Origin: JAAYCI01 sp031551695
GTDB lineage: Bacteria > Bacillota > Clostridia > Oscillospirales > Ruminococcaceae
Length of the DNA: 64,000 bases
Reading direction: 5' to 3'
NCBI GenBank assembly: GCA_031551695.1
Contig: JAVBNG010000045.1
Location: 22,076 to 86,075, forward strand
Every line of letters starts with the position of its first letter. Position 1 is the stretch's first letter. Below the pieces are notes generated by a model. That model was not told where the DNA came from, ran no database searches, and was given only the letters and a program-made list of their open reading frames with translations. Of this stretch, positions 55,416 to 62,894 are shown one piece after another. The position numbers and the translations under genes are program-made.

Positions 55416-55929
55416 TCAGGGCACTTGTGTCGACCCTTCGAGGTAGCCTATCCGCACATTGGGCACTCCGAACCTGTATGCAGTGAAGCTCCAATCAGCT
55501 CTATCGAAAGCCCAAACTGCTTTGGATATACGAAGGGTTCTATCGTAGGTATATCCGTTTGTTATCCAATCACTAATTCCATACGCCATATCGATATGAA
55601 ACTCCAGCCCGGTAGGCCCTTGTACTATTTCTCCCCATGCTTGAATCACAAACCCACCTGAAATACCCCACACACTCCAATTGACTTGCTTCTGATAACC
55701 ATACTGGCGGGAAGAACTCTGTGTGGCAGTTGATATCGGAACCCATTCACTTCCGTGATTATCGCACCTTCTTCTGTTACATATGTAAAGTATTCAACTG
55801 GTTCACCATCAGCAGTTGCTTCCGGGAATGGCGGCGGTCCTGATGGCTCGGTCTGTGCAAAAACCGTTGGGCTGAAGATAGCTGCGGTTAATGCAAAAAT
55901 CAAAGTCAGTGCAAGCATTTTGTCTTCAT
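55416..55929 (-). pseudogene. Secreted protein gene broken by two apparent frameshifts
   Basis: Read on the minus strand. A good start (AAAGGAAA, ATG at 55929) opens MKTK and then leaves frame at an A-run; the next frame continues as a signal peptide (MLALTLIFALTAAIFSPTVFA) and a mature start (QTEPSGPPPFPEATADGEPVEY). Somewhere between about 55770 and 55720 the frame shifts again, after which EWVPISTATQSSSRQYGYQ joins VNWSVWGISGGFVIQAWGE and runs to a stop at 55416. The intact protein would be about 170 residues, secreted. Family not recognised. Sequencing error could mimic this. Confidence 0.5.
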
Positions 55930-56125
55930 GACATTTTCCTTTCTCTTTGAGAATTCGATGCCTCAAAAACGGTTGAATTGCGAGTACACCCTATTACCTA
56001 TTAATCACGTAATTATAGACTATGATTGAATTTGTTGTCTGCAAATTATCATTTGCACGCATCTACGTCTTCATATATTAAATAAAATACGGCATCCTGT
56101 GAAGATTGGGTATATTCGGAGCTGA

Positions 56126-56305
56126 TATAGTGATACCCAGCAATATATCCCCGTGCTTTGTGCTGCGCTGGGTGGGGTGTTGGCTGTGGCGATACCGGCC
56201 ATTATGCAGGGCAGTGACATGGCGTCTAAGGTGGTTAGGGGCGCTTTTCTTGGCTGGGGTGCGACGGGCGGTGTGGAAACAGTAAAGGGGCTAAAGGTTA
56301 GGTAA
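56126..56305 (+). pseudogene. Holin-like fragment (phage remnant)
   Basis: An open frame of 59 codons after a stop, without ribosome binding site or ATG start, reads QQYIPVLCAALGGVLAVAIP, then ASKVVRGAFLGWGATGGVETVKGL. The alternation of a hydrophobic helix and a GATG-type second helix resembles the C-terminal part of small phage holins (Hol44-like). Supports a phage origin for the element. Confidence 0.4.
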
Positions 56306-56452
56306 GAATCGCACAGCCGCATTTTGTAAAAATTGGGCTGTATCTACTTGATTTGTGCCAGACTTGATGCTATAATAACAAAGCTGTCTTCAAGAATCCG
56401 GTAAATTGCCACATTTTATCAACGGATGTCGCAGGTTTGATAGCTTAAAATC

Positions 56453-56472
56453 TGGACTCACTTTTGGACTCA
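56453..56472 (+). repeat. 20-bp direct repeat near the right end of the element
   Basis: Partner of 54587-54606, one mismatch. Confidence 0.6.
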
Positions 56473-56500
56473 TTTTGTATTTTGCGAGGCGAAATCGAAG

Positions 56501-56506
56501 TATAAT
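56501..56506 (+). promoter_or_regulatory. Possible -10 element reading toward tRNA-Asp
   Basis: TATAAT with a poor -35 (TATTTT at 17 bp). It lies inside the element and could replace the promoter lost when the tRNA cluster was split. Confidence 0.3.
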
Positions 56507-56588
56507 TATGCGAAATCAGGTTTCACCCAGCAGTCGTTGGTTCGCATATTATTGAACGGTTTTGCATACGGGAGCGAGGATAGTACGT

Positions 56589-56613
56589 TTCAAATCCTTC
56601 TGCCCTTGCCATT
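56589..56613 (+). repeat. attR-like direct repeat (orphan tRNA-Trp 3' end)
   Basis: Right copy of the 25-bp repeat, one mismatch (T for C), with an intact CCA but no tRNA body upstream. tRNA-Asp starts 35 bp later. Confidence 0.8.
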
Positions 56614-56648
56614 CAACAGCATCCTGTCGCCTTTTTGGCAGCAGATAC

Positions 56649-56725
56649 GGCCCGGTAGTTCAGTTGGTTAGAACGCTAGCCTGTCACGCTAGAGGCCGTG
56701 GGTTCAAGTCCCATCCGGGTCGCCA
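56649..56725 (+). tRNA. trnD: tRNA-Asp (anticodon GTC)
   Basis: 77 nt; acceptor GGCCCGG/CCGGGTC, anticodon arm with CTGTCAC, T-arm GGTTCAAGTCC, encoded CCA. Confidence 0.96.
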
Positions 56726-56727
56726 TT

Positions 56728-56803
56728 GCTCTTATAGCTCAGGTGGCAGAGCGCATCCTTGGTAAGGATGAGGTCTCCAGTTCGAATCTGGATAAGAGCT
56801 CCA
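56728..56803 (+). tRNA. trnT: tRNA-Thr (anticodon GGT)
   Basis: 76 nt; acceptor GCTCTTA/TAAGAGC, anticodon arm ATCCTTGGTAAGGAT, T-arm AGTTCGAATCT, encoded CCA. Two bp after tRNA-Asp, so co-transcribed. Confidence 0.96.
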
Positions 56804-56804
56804 A

Positions 56805-56837
56805 AAAACCACGAAAACACATTGTTTTCGTGGTTTT
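56805..56837. terminator. Terminator after the tRNA-Asp-Thr pair
   Basis: Perfect 14-bp stem (56805-56818 with 56824-56837) with a 5-nt loop and T-rich tail; also usable by the convergent minus-strand gene ending at 56871. Confidence 0.85.
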
Positions 56838-56870
56838 GTTTGCTGTTTTCGATTCGCCCTGCAGGGCCAT

Positions 56871-57464
56871 TCACGGGGCATCTTCCTGTACTTTCTGCGC
56901 CGGGGCCCCGGCGCGCAGCAGGCAAAACACAAGCAGCCCCGCCCCCGCGCCAATGAAAAAATCGCCGATGCTGGCGAAGCCAAGGGTGGCGCCGCCGCCA
57001 ATGCGGATGATGTCCCCCAAAAAGGGCAGGCGGGTAGCGGGGGTCTCCAGCGTGTAGGCAAATATTTCTCCGGCGGCAAGCCGCGCGGCAACGGCGGGGG
57101 AAATTTGCGGCAGCAGCCTGCCCGCCACCGGCATGGCGCCGCCGTTTGCAAGGATCACCGCCGCGTTCGCCGCCGTTCCTGCGCCGAAAATCCACGGCCA
57201 CGCCTGAGCCGGCCGGGTGCGGATATTCCAAGCCACAAATGCGAACAGCAGCCCGTAGCGCGCCACGGCAACGCCCATTTGCCAAACAGAAACAGGCGCA
57301 ACGCCCGCCAGAAATGCCTGCGGCAGCATGGCCGCGCCACCCTGCACCAAAAACGCCAGGATGCAAAGCCACAGCCCGCGCGGCAGCGGCACAGCGCCGG
57401 AAATTCGCCCGCCGGCCACAAAGCCCGCAACGAGCCCAAGCAAAAGGAATACCAGTAAAACCAT
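56871..57464 (-). CDS. DUF5317-like integral membrane protein
   Basis: 197 residues with about five to six hydrophobic helices. NGGAMPVAGRLLPQISP and the C-terminal LPFLGDIIRIGGGATLGFASIGDFFIGAGAGLLVF are the conserved DUF5317 pattern (NGGxMPV...FSIGDxxI). Function unknown. ATG at 57464 has GGAGG 5 bp upstream. Directly downstream of the HD-GYP gene, so one operon. Confidence 0.8.
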   Translation of the reverse strand: MVLLVFLLLGLVAGFVAGGRISGAVPLPRGLWLCILAFLVQGGAAMLPQAFLAGVAPVSVWQMGVAVARYGLLFAFVAWNIRTRPAQAWPWIFGAGTAANAAVILANGGAMPVAGRLLPQISPAVAARLAAGEIFAYTLETPATRLPFLGDIIRIGGGATLGFASIGDFFIGAGAGLLVFCLLRAGAPAQKVQEDAP

Positions 57465-57513
57465 TCTCGCCTCCACCAGCGGCACAGGGAACTGCAACTG
57501 TGCGCACAGGCCG

Positions 57514-58839
57514 TCAGGTCAGCATCTCCAGCTGCAGTTCCAAGTCCGTGTCTATTGCGGCGGGGTTTAAATCGGGCAAAATGCGCAGGAACATCTCCAC
57601 GATATCCGGGTGCAGCTGGTTCCCGGCGGCCTCCCTCATGCGCTGTTTTGCCACCTCTTCGCTCATGCCGGCACGGTAAGGCCGGGTGCTGGTCATCGCG
57701 TCATAGCTGTCGGCCACGGCGACAATGGCGGCGGAAAGGGGCAATTCCTCGGGGAGATCCTGCGTCGGGTAGCCGCTCATGTCGTAGCCCAGATGATGGT
57801 ACAGCACGCCATCACACACCGTGGGCGAAAAGTGCACACTGTGAATGATTTTCTGGCCAATCACCGGATGCTTTTGAATTTCGGCCAGCTCTTCTTGCGT
57901 CAGGTTGCCGGGCTTTGTAAGCACCGTGTCATTGATGCCGATCTTCCCGACATCGTGCAGCAGGGCCGCCTTGGTCACGTCCTCTACAAAGCTTTCCGGC
58001 ATATGCATAGCTTCGGCGATAGAGCGGCTGAAAAACGCCACGCGCATGGAATGGCCGTTGGTGTAGTGGTCCTTCGCGTCTATGGCATTGCACAGCGCGG
58101 CAATGGTGCGCATGTTCATGGCGTGGCTGTCGTGGTACATTTTGAACGAGTGCCGCGCCATCAGCAGTGGGGCCATTACCAAAAGCACATACAAATACCC
58201 CTGCGGGGCGTTCAGCAACAGGCCCAACACCAGCCCCAGCGGCACCGTGCACAGGATATTTGGCAAAAGGCCGCCGATACTTTTGGCCACAAGGGTTGCA
58301 AAATGGCGGCCGTCCGCCAGATAAAAATAAATCAAAAACAACATAAAATTGACGAAAATCACCGACAGGGCAAACCCCATTGCAAGCAGCATCATTTTCA
58401 GCGACACCAGTTCGGCCGGGTCAAAGCCCAAGGCGTCCAGCAAAACGCCCACAGCCGTGGTGGCCACCACCACATTCGCCGTGTTGAACAGTTCCTTCAG
58501 CGGCGAGCGGGCGTATGGGTAATAAAAGGCGTGCTGGTCCGGGTCCCACAAAAAACTGCACATGCTGGCCAGCAGGAACAGCATGACAGCAATGGTGTAG
58601 TGAGTGGTAACGGTGGCGGCCAAAACAGGCACAAAGCTGATGTCCATAGCACGCCCCGCCCCAATGTATATGGGTAACATGCGGCATATCACCATCAGCG
58701 CAAACAGAAGCAGGCTGTACAGCCAAACCTCATGTTCCAGCAAAAGAAAATGGGGAACCGCCTGCATGGCGCAGAAAACGGCACACCAGATACCCACAAT
58801 CATCACAGATATCAAATATCGCCGTTGCTTCTTAGCCAT
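57514..58839 (-). CDS. Membrane HD-GYP domain protein (putative c-di-GMP phosphodiesterase)
   Basis: 441 residues. Six or more transmembrane helices form an uncharacterised sensor region (about 10-240), followed by the HD-GYP domain: LCNAIDAKDHYTNGHSMRV, LLHDVGKIGINDTVLTKPG, HPVIGQKI and YHHLGYDMSGYP in place of the usual HHERYDGTGYP. The metal-binding HD pair is intact. Predicted to hydrolyse c-di-GMP; the altered GYP loop leaves some doubt. ATG at 58839 with GGGGGA upstream, preferred over the in-frame start at 58866. Confidence 0.87.
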   Translation of the reverse strand: MAKKQRRYLISVMIVGIWCAVFCAMQAVPHFLLLEHEVWLYSLLLFALMVICRMLPIYIGAGRAMDISFVPVLAATVTTHYTIAVMLFLLASMCSFLWDPDQHAFYYPYARSPLKELFNTANVVVATTAVGVLLDALGFDPAELVSLKMMLLAMGFALSVIFVNFMLFLIYFYLADGRHFATLVAKSIGGLLPNILCTVPLGLVLGLLLNAPQGYLYVLLVMAPLLMARHSFKMYHDSHAMNMRTIAALCNAIDAKDHYTNGHSMRVAFFSRSIAEAMHMPESFVEDVTKAALLHDVGKIGINDTVLTKPGNLTQEELAEIQKHPVIGQKIIHSVHFSPTVCDGVLYHHLGYDMSGYPTQDLPEELPLSAAIVAVADSYDAMTSTRPYRAGMSEEVAKQRMREAAGNQLHPDIVEMFLRILPDLNPAAIDTDLELQLEMLT

Positions 58840-58942
58840 CAGGGGTCCCCCATTTGCAATAATCAAATTCAGCGCCAGGGTTGCCGTGGGGCATAGCGTC
58901 CCGCTGGGGGCGTTAGGCCTTCAGGCGGTAAAACGAAACGCA

Positions 58943-59026
58943 TCAGGTCAGTTTGAAGAACGCGCCGCTCGCAACCACCATCGAAGCAATGGCCGCCAGA
59001 ACATACATGACTTTGCGCAGTTTCAT
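58943..59026 (-). CDS. 27-residue hydrophobic small protein
   Basis: Begins MKLRKVMYVLAAIASMVVAS and ends GAFFKLT: a charged N-terminus and one membrane-spanning stretch. The ribosome binding site AAAAGGAGG is among the best in the window, 10 bp from the ATG, but part of it and the spacer lie in a predicted leader helix (59030-59103). It could be a membrane-active peptide (type I toxin-like), a small regulatory membrane protein or a leader peptide for the downstream HD-GYP gene. Family not recognised. Confidence 0.55.
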   Translation of the reverse strand: MKLRKVMYVLAAIASMVVASGAFFKLT

Positions 59027-59029
59027 TAG

Positions 59030-59103
59030 GATATAGCCTCCTTTTCAGAAGTCTCTACCCTTCCGCTGTCGGTCACTATCGTAACCGAGGGGTAGGCTAT
59101 ATC
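59030..59103 (-). promoter_or_regulatory. Structured leader with ribosome-binding-site-sequestering stem
   Basis: On the minus strand GATATAGCC (59103-59095) pairs perfectly with GGCTATATC (59038-59030), which contains the end of the GGAGG site and the spacer to the 27-residue ORF. Nested inside are a 6-bp stem CTACCC/GGGTAG and an 8-bp stem TCGGTTAC/GTGACCGA with a GATA loop. Fold inferred by eye. Confidence 0.5.
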
Positions 59104-59187
59104 GCTCCGCTCTGCTGAACTTGATGAAAGCCAAAGAGAAAGTGTTGTGCGGCCTTTCTTGCATGGCCGCTGGGTGTACATGCGTTT

Positions 59188-59826
59188 TTATAACACCGGC
59201 CTGCCGCCGGGCAAAACGGCAATGCACCGGTTCAGCGCCGACAAAACGCACTGCACAATGGCAACATCGGCGTCCTGGCCGGCAACAGCACTGCCCACAT
59301 ACCGTTTGTCAAAAGTAGGGCTGTACACCTGGCAGACAAAAATGTTTTCGCCGAACAACGATACCGTCTCAATGCCTGCCAGCTCAAACAAAGTGCTGGT
59401 GCACTGGGAGATGGCGGCAAGGCACGCCAAGGCTACGGTGCGCCGCCGGGAGAAAAGGGTATTTGCCCCGGTGGATTCCCCGCGCAGCATCTGCCCGCCT
59501 TTTTTCAGGGTGACAGTCACCTGCAGCTCCTTGTTGCTGGTGCGGGTGGCAACGCCGTCCAACACCAGGCGAAACGTCATCTGCTCGGCCAAATCGCGGT
59601 GGATCTGCGCCACACTGATGATCTGGTGGTCCACCCGCACGCCGTATTTGGAAACCAGGGCGCTTTGCACATCGCGCACAATGGCCTTCGGGCTCTTGGC
59701 AGTAGACGCCAGCACATGGATCTCTTCTACTTCCCCTTCCGTGTTCAGCACCACATGGGCGCTCATCACTTCCGCCAATTGGCATAGAAGCTCCTTATAT
59801 TCCTGAACCCGTCCGGCCTCCTTCAA
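59188..59826 (-). CDS. Conserved-looking protein of unknown function
   Basis: 212 residues, soluble, no signal peptide. N-terminal segment EYKELLCQLAEVMSAHVVLNTEGEVEEIHVLAS followed by SPKAIVRDVQSALVSKYGVRVDH looks like a small alpha/beta domain; the second half (ATRTSNKELQVTVTLKKG, then RTVALACLAAISQCTSTLFEL) has another alpha/beta pattern. No catalytic motif recognised. It has its own promoter and a terminal GGAGG upstream of the ATG. Upstream of the 27-residue ORF and the HD-GYP gene on the same strand. Confidence 0.65.
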   Translation of the reverse strand: MKEAGRVQEYKELLCQLAEVMSAHVVLNTEGEVEEIHVLASTAKSPKAIVRDVQSALVSKYGVRVDHQIISVAQIHRDLAEQMTFRLVLDGVATRTSNKELQVTVTLKKGGQMLRGESTGANTLFSRRRTVALACLAAISQCTSTLFELAGIETVSLFGENIFVCQVYSPTFDKRYVGSAVAGQDADVAIVQCVLSALNRCIAVLPGGRPVL

Positions 59827-59909
59827 TGTGCAGCCTCCCCCAGTTTAATACGCGTAGCAACCAAGGCGTTTGGTACGATTCCGACCATCAGTGGGCCTCA
59901 AGTGACTCT

Positions 59910-59938
59910 ATCTTACAAATTCTGTCTTGGCTTGTCAA
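59910..59938 (-). promoter_or_regulatory. Predicted promoter of the 212-residue protein gene
   Basis: Minus-strand TTGACA (59938-59933), 17 bp, TAAGAT (59915-59910). Confidence 0.65.
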
Positions 59939-60148
59939 CGAAAAAAAACGTGAACATCCGTCAATGAAGGGGTTCCGGAGGCACGTAAAGAAAAATTTCG
60001 TTCGTTAAGCCTTTGTTTTTTTCATAAAAACTGTTTTTTATCTAATATATTTTTTTATGCCATAAATTTTGTTAAAATTGCAGGCGGTTCTTTTTTTTAA
60101 AAACCGAACCGCAGTTGAGATTTTTTCTCCATCCTTTTATAATATAAA
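59939..60148. other. AT-rich gene-free stretch
   Basis: Unusually AT-rich, T-tract-rich DNA between two minus-strand transcription units, with an inverted repeat GCGGTTC/GAACCGC (60084-60090 and 60106-60112). Nothing else recognised. Confidence 0.4.
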
Positions 60149-60173
60149 AACGACGGGATGTTCTCCCGCCGTT
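60149..60173 (-). terminator. Terminator of the 48-residue membrane protein gene
   Basis: Minus-strand AACGGCGGGA/TCCCGTCGTT stem (one G-U pair), 5-nt loop, followed by T residues. Confidence 0.75.
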
Positions 60174-60179
60174 TGTGTG

Positions 60180-60326
60180 CTAAACTGCGCTGTCTGTATC
60201 TTTCAGGTCTGCTTCCGTTGCGGCGGTTTCGTCCGTCACGTCTTTTTTCTTCACAAACTGCCTGGCAACCAGCGCAATAACCATCACGCCAAAGATGACG
60301 ACGAGAATGATCCCTGTGACATTCAC
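60180..60326 (-). CDS. 48-residue single-pass membrane protein
   Basis: One transmembrane helix (VTGIILVVIFGVMVIALVARQFV) followed by KKKD and an acidic Thr/Asp/Glu tail, so probably N-out with a cytoplasmic tail. GTG start at 60326 with AAGGAGG 8 bp upstream; longer upstream frames lack such a site. Divergent from the KdpD-like kinase, which raises the idea of a small transporter or kinase accessory subunit (inference only). Confidence 0.55.
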   Translation of the reverse strand: MNVTGIILVVIFGVMVIALVARQFVKKKDVTDETAATEADLKDTDSAV

Positions 60327-60624
60327 GGCGGCGTCCTCCTTCCTGAAAAAGTTCGCTTTCTCTGCTTTAGTATATCCTCCCCGCGCGCCGGCAGTGTTAT
60401 CGTCACATAAAGATTTCGGCATTTGTATAAGGATTTTGTTAACAGAACAGGGCGCTTTACATTGCATTTCTCTCCTTCATCATTCATCTCTTCCCGGGCG
60501 ACACTTACAAAAACAACTGCCATTTTTCGTTTTTTTTAAGCTATTTGCCGCGCAATAAACAATCACCGCTTTCGCGGCGCGACATATAAACACTGCGTTA
60601 AGGCGCGGCCGGAAGGAGGCCCCG

Positions 60625-62205
60625 GTGAAAATTCCCTTGTTCGCGCCGTTCCAGCCAGGCGCATACAACCGCAAGCGCGTTTTGCAAGACGTGTTGAAGA
60701 GCCTTGGCGTCCTTGCCGCCTGCACATTCACCGGTTTTCTGTTTTACCTGCTTGGCTACAGCGAGGCAAATATAATCACCATCTACATCCTCGGCATCCT
60801 TCTCATCTCATCGATCACCATCGGCCCCATTTACGGCCTGGCCTCATCGCTTGTGGGTGTTGTACTGTTCAACTGCCTGTTTGCCATTCCCCGCTTCACC
60901 TTGTTTTTTTTCGATTGGCAGTATTCCATCACCACCATCATCATGTTCGCGGCTTCCCTTGTCACCAGCTCCGTCATGGCCATATTCCGTCACCAGCTGG
61001 AAAAGGAAACCCTGCAAACGCGCCGCACCGAGGTGCTGCTGGAAACCAGCCAAAGCCTGCAAAAGGTGGCCGGCGAAGATGAAATTTTTACTGTAGCGCT
61101 TACCCACCTGCAGCACTTGCACGCCAGCCCCGCTTTCCTGCTGCCTGTGCGCGGCGGCGTTTTGGCGCGCATGCCCATTGTCATCCCCGGTGAAAACGCT
61201 CCCCCGCCGCCAACAGACGAAGATTTCGCCCGCCTTGAGGCATGGCTCTCTACGCCCACACCTCAAAACCAACCTCTCATCCTGGAACACGGCGGCTGGC
61301 AGACCTGCTGCTTCCGCGTGCGCTCCTCCAAAATGCTGTTTGCCGTGGCCGCACTGGTAACACATACAAATGGCCCTATGGACGGTTTCGAGTGGAACCT
61401 GACCCTTGCCATGCTGGACGAAGTTTCCCTTGCCTTGAGCAAGCACCACATGCAGGCCGCCGTGGAGCGCGCCGAATTTGCCGCCCAGGCCGAACAACTG
61501 CGCGCCAATTTGCTGCGCGCCATCTCCCACGACCTGCGCACGCCCCTCACCAGCATCAGCGGCAACGCCGACATGCTGTTGGTGGGCACCGGTATCTTGG
61601 ATGACGCCGTGCGCAAGCAGATGTACCAAAGCATTTCCGACGATTCCAAATGGCTCACCGGCGTAGTGGAAAACCTGCTGTTCGTCACCCGTTTTGAGGG
61701 TGGCCACCCGGATATCCACTGCGTGCCGGAGCTTCCGGGGGAAATCATCCCCGAGGCGCTGAAACACGTGGACCCACACACAAGCAGGCACGCCATCACC
61801 GCCGAACTTCCCGACGAGCTGTTCTTCGTTGTGGTGGACGCCCAGCTGATTGTGCAGGTCCTCGTAAACCTTGTTGGCAACGCCATCAAATACACGCCGA
61901 CAGGTACGTCCATTACAGTGCGCGTATTCCGCGAGGGAAACACCGCCCACATGGAAGTGGCCGATACCGGCCCCGGCATCAGTGATGAGGACAAGCCCCG
62001 CGTGTTCGATATGTTTTTCACCGGCGCAAAGCCCGGCGGCGAGCGGCGCGAATTCGGCCTGGGGCTGGCACTGTGCAAATCTATCGTCCACGCCCACGGC
62101 GGCGGCATCTATGTGCGCGACAACACGCCCCACGGCGCCATTGTGGGCTTTACATTGCCAATCAAGGAGGTGGATCTCGATGCGGCCGGACATTCTGGTG
62201 GTTGA
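60625..62205 (+). CDS. KdpD-like sensor histidine kinase lacking the N-terminal KdpD/USP domains
   Basis: 526 residues. Four transmembrane helices of DUF4118 type (about 25-120), a GAF-like stretch (about 135-275), HisKA with H302 (AISHDLRTPLTSISG) and HATPase_c with NLVGNAIKYTPTG, DTGPGIS and FGLGLALCKS. Full KdpD is about 900 residues and carries an N-terminal KdpD-USP sensor; that part is missing here. GTG start with AAGGAGG 7 bp upstream. Overlaps the response regulator gene by 26 bp. No kdpFABC genes are in the window. Confidence 0.88.
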   Translation: MKIPLFAPFQPGAYNRKRVLQDVLKSLGVLAACTFTGFLFYLLGYSEANIITIYILGILLISSITIGPIYGLASSLVGVVLFNCLFAIPRFTLFFFDWQYSITTIIMFAASLVTSSVMAIFRHQLEKETLQTRRTEVLLETSQSLQKVAGEDEIFTVALTHLQHLHASPAFLLPVRGGVLARMPIVIPGENAPPPPTDEDFARLEAWLSTPTPQNQPLILEHGGWQTCCFRVRSSKMLFAVAALVTHTNGPMDGFEWNLTLAMLDEVSLALSKHHMQAAVERAEFAAQAEQLRANLLRAISHDLRTPLTSISGNADMLLVGTGILDDAVRKQMYQSISDDSKWLTGVVENLLFVTRFEGGHPDIHCVPELPGEIIPEALKHVDPHTSRHAITAELPDELFFVVVDAQLIVQVLVNLVGNAIKYTPTGTSITVRVFREGNTAHMEVADTGPGISDEDKPRVFDMFFTGAKPGGERREFGLGLALCKSIVHAHGGGIYVRDNTPHGAIVGFTLPIKEVDLDAAGHSGG

Positions 62206-62872
62206 GGACGACAAGGCAGTGCGCAACCTTATTTTGAACACGCTGTCCGCCTTTGGCTACAGCTTTCACTTTGCTGCCGACGGCGCCTCTGCCCTGAAGG
62301 ACGCTGTTTCCTCCCAGCCGCGGCTGTATATTTTGGACCTTGGCCTGCCGGATATGGACGGTGTGGAAATTATCAAAAAACTGCGCAGCTGGACCAACAA
62401 TCCCATCATTGTAGTGAGCGCCCGCACCGAAGTGGCCGACCGCATCACTGCTTTGGACCTCGGCGCCGACGACTACCTGACAAAACCTTTCAGCGTAGAC
62501 GAGCTTTTGGCGCGCATCCGCGTGGCCATCCGCAAAATGCAATATGACCATGCTCATCCCGAGGAGGAGCTTCTCTTTGAAAGCGGCGATTTGCGCATCG
62601 ATTACGCGGCCGAGCGCGTGTTTGTGGATGGAGAAGAAATACATCTCACTCCCATGGAGTACCGCCTGCTGCGCCTGCTGTCCAAAAACGCCGACAAAGT
62701 GCTGACCCACAGCTATATTTTGCAGTCGCTTTGGGCCAACCCGCTGGAAAACGATACCCAGTCCCTGCGGGTGTTCATGGCTTCCCTGCGTAAAAAAATC
62801 GAAAAGGACCCCTCTGCGCCGCGGCATTTGCACACCCATGTTGGCGTGGGCTACCGTTTAATGCGAATATAG
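62180..62872 (+). CDS. KdpE-like OmpR-family response regulator
   Basis: 230 residues. Receiver with phospho-acceptor D53 (YILDLGLPDMDG), acidic pair near residues 10-11 and Lys in YLTKPFS; C-terminal winged helix (EIHLTPMEYRLLRLLSKNADKVLTHSYILQSLW, RVFMASLRKKIEKDPSAPRHLHTHVGVGYRL). AAGGAGG lies 9 bp before the ATG inside the kinase gene. Cognate of the upstream kinase. Confidence 0.92.
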   Translation: MRPDILVVEDDKAVRNLILNTLSAFGYSFHFAADGASALKDAVSSQPRLYILDLGLPDMDGVEIIKKLRSWTNNPIIVVSARTEVADRITALDLGADDYLTKPFSVDELLARIRVAIRKMQYDHAHPEEELLFESGDLRIDYAAERVFVDGEEIHLTPMEYRLLRLLSKNADKVLTHSYILQSLWANPLENDTQSLRVFMASLRKKIEKDPSAPRHLHTHVGVGYRLMRI

Positions 62873-62894
62873 GGGCCCCCGGGTGCGCCGCCGC

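Larger units (their letters stand above)
54497..56613. mobile_element. Decayed integrative element inserted at the 3' end of tRNA-Trp
   Basis: A 25-bp direct repeat, 24 of 25 identical, lies at 54497-54521 (the T-arm and 3' end of tRNA-Trp) and at 56589-56613, where no full tRNA exists. This is the signature of attL/attR left by site-specific integration into a tRNA gene. The ~2.1 kb between is visibly more AT-rich than its surroundings and holds a lipoprotein gene, a frameshifted secreted-protein gene and a holin-like fragment; no integrase remains. The stretches 54575-54686, 55930-56125 and 56306-56588 show no gene. Confidence 0.78.
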
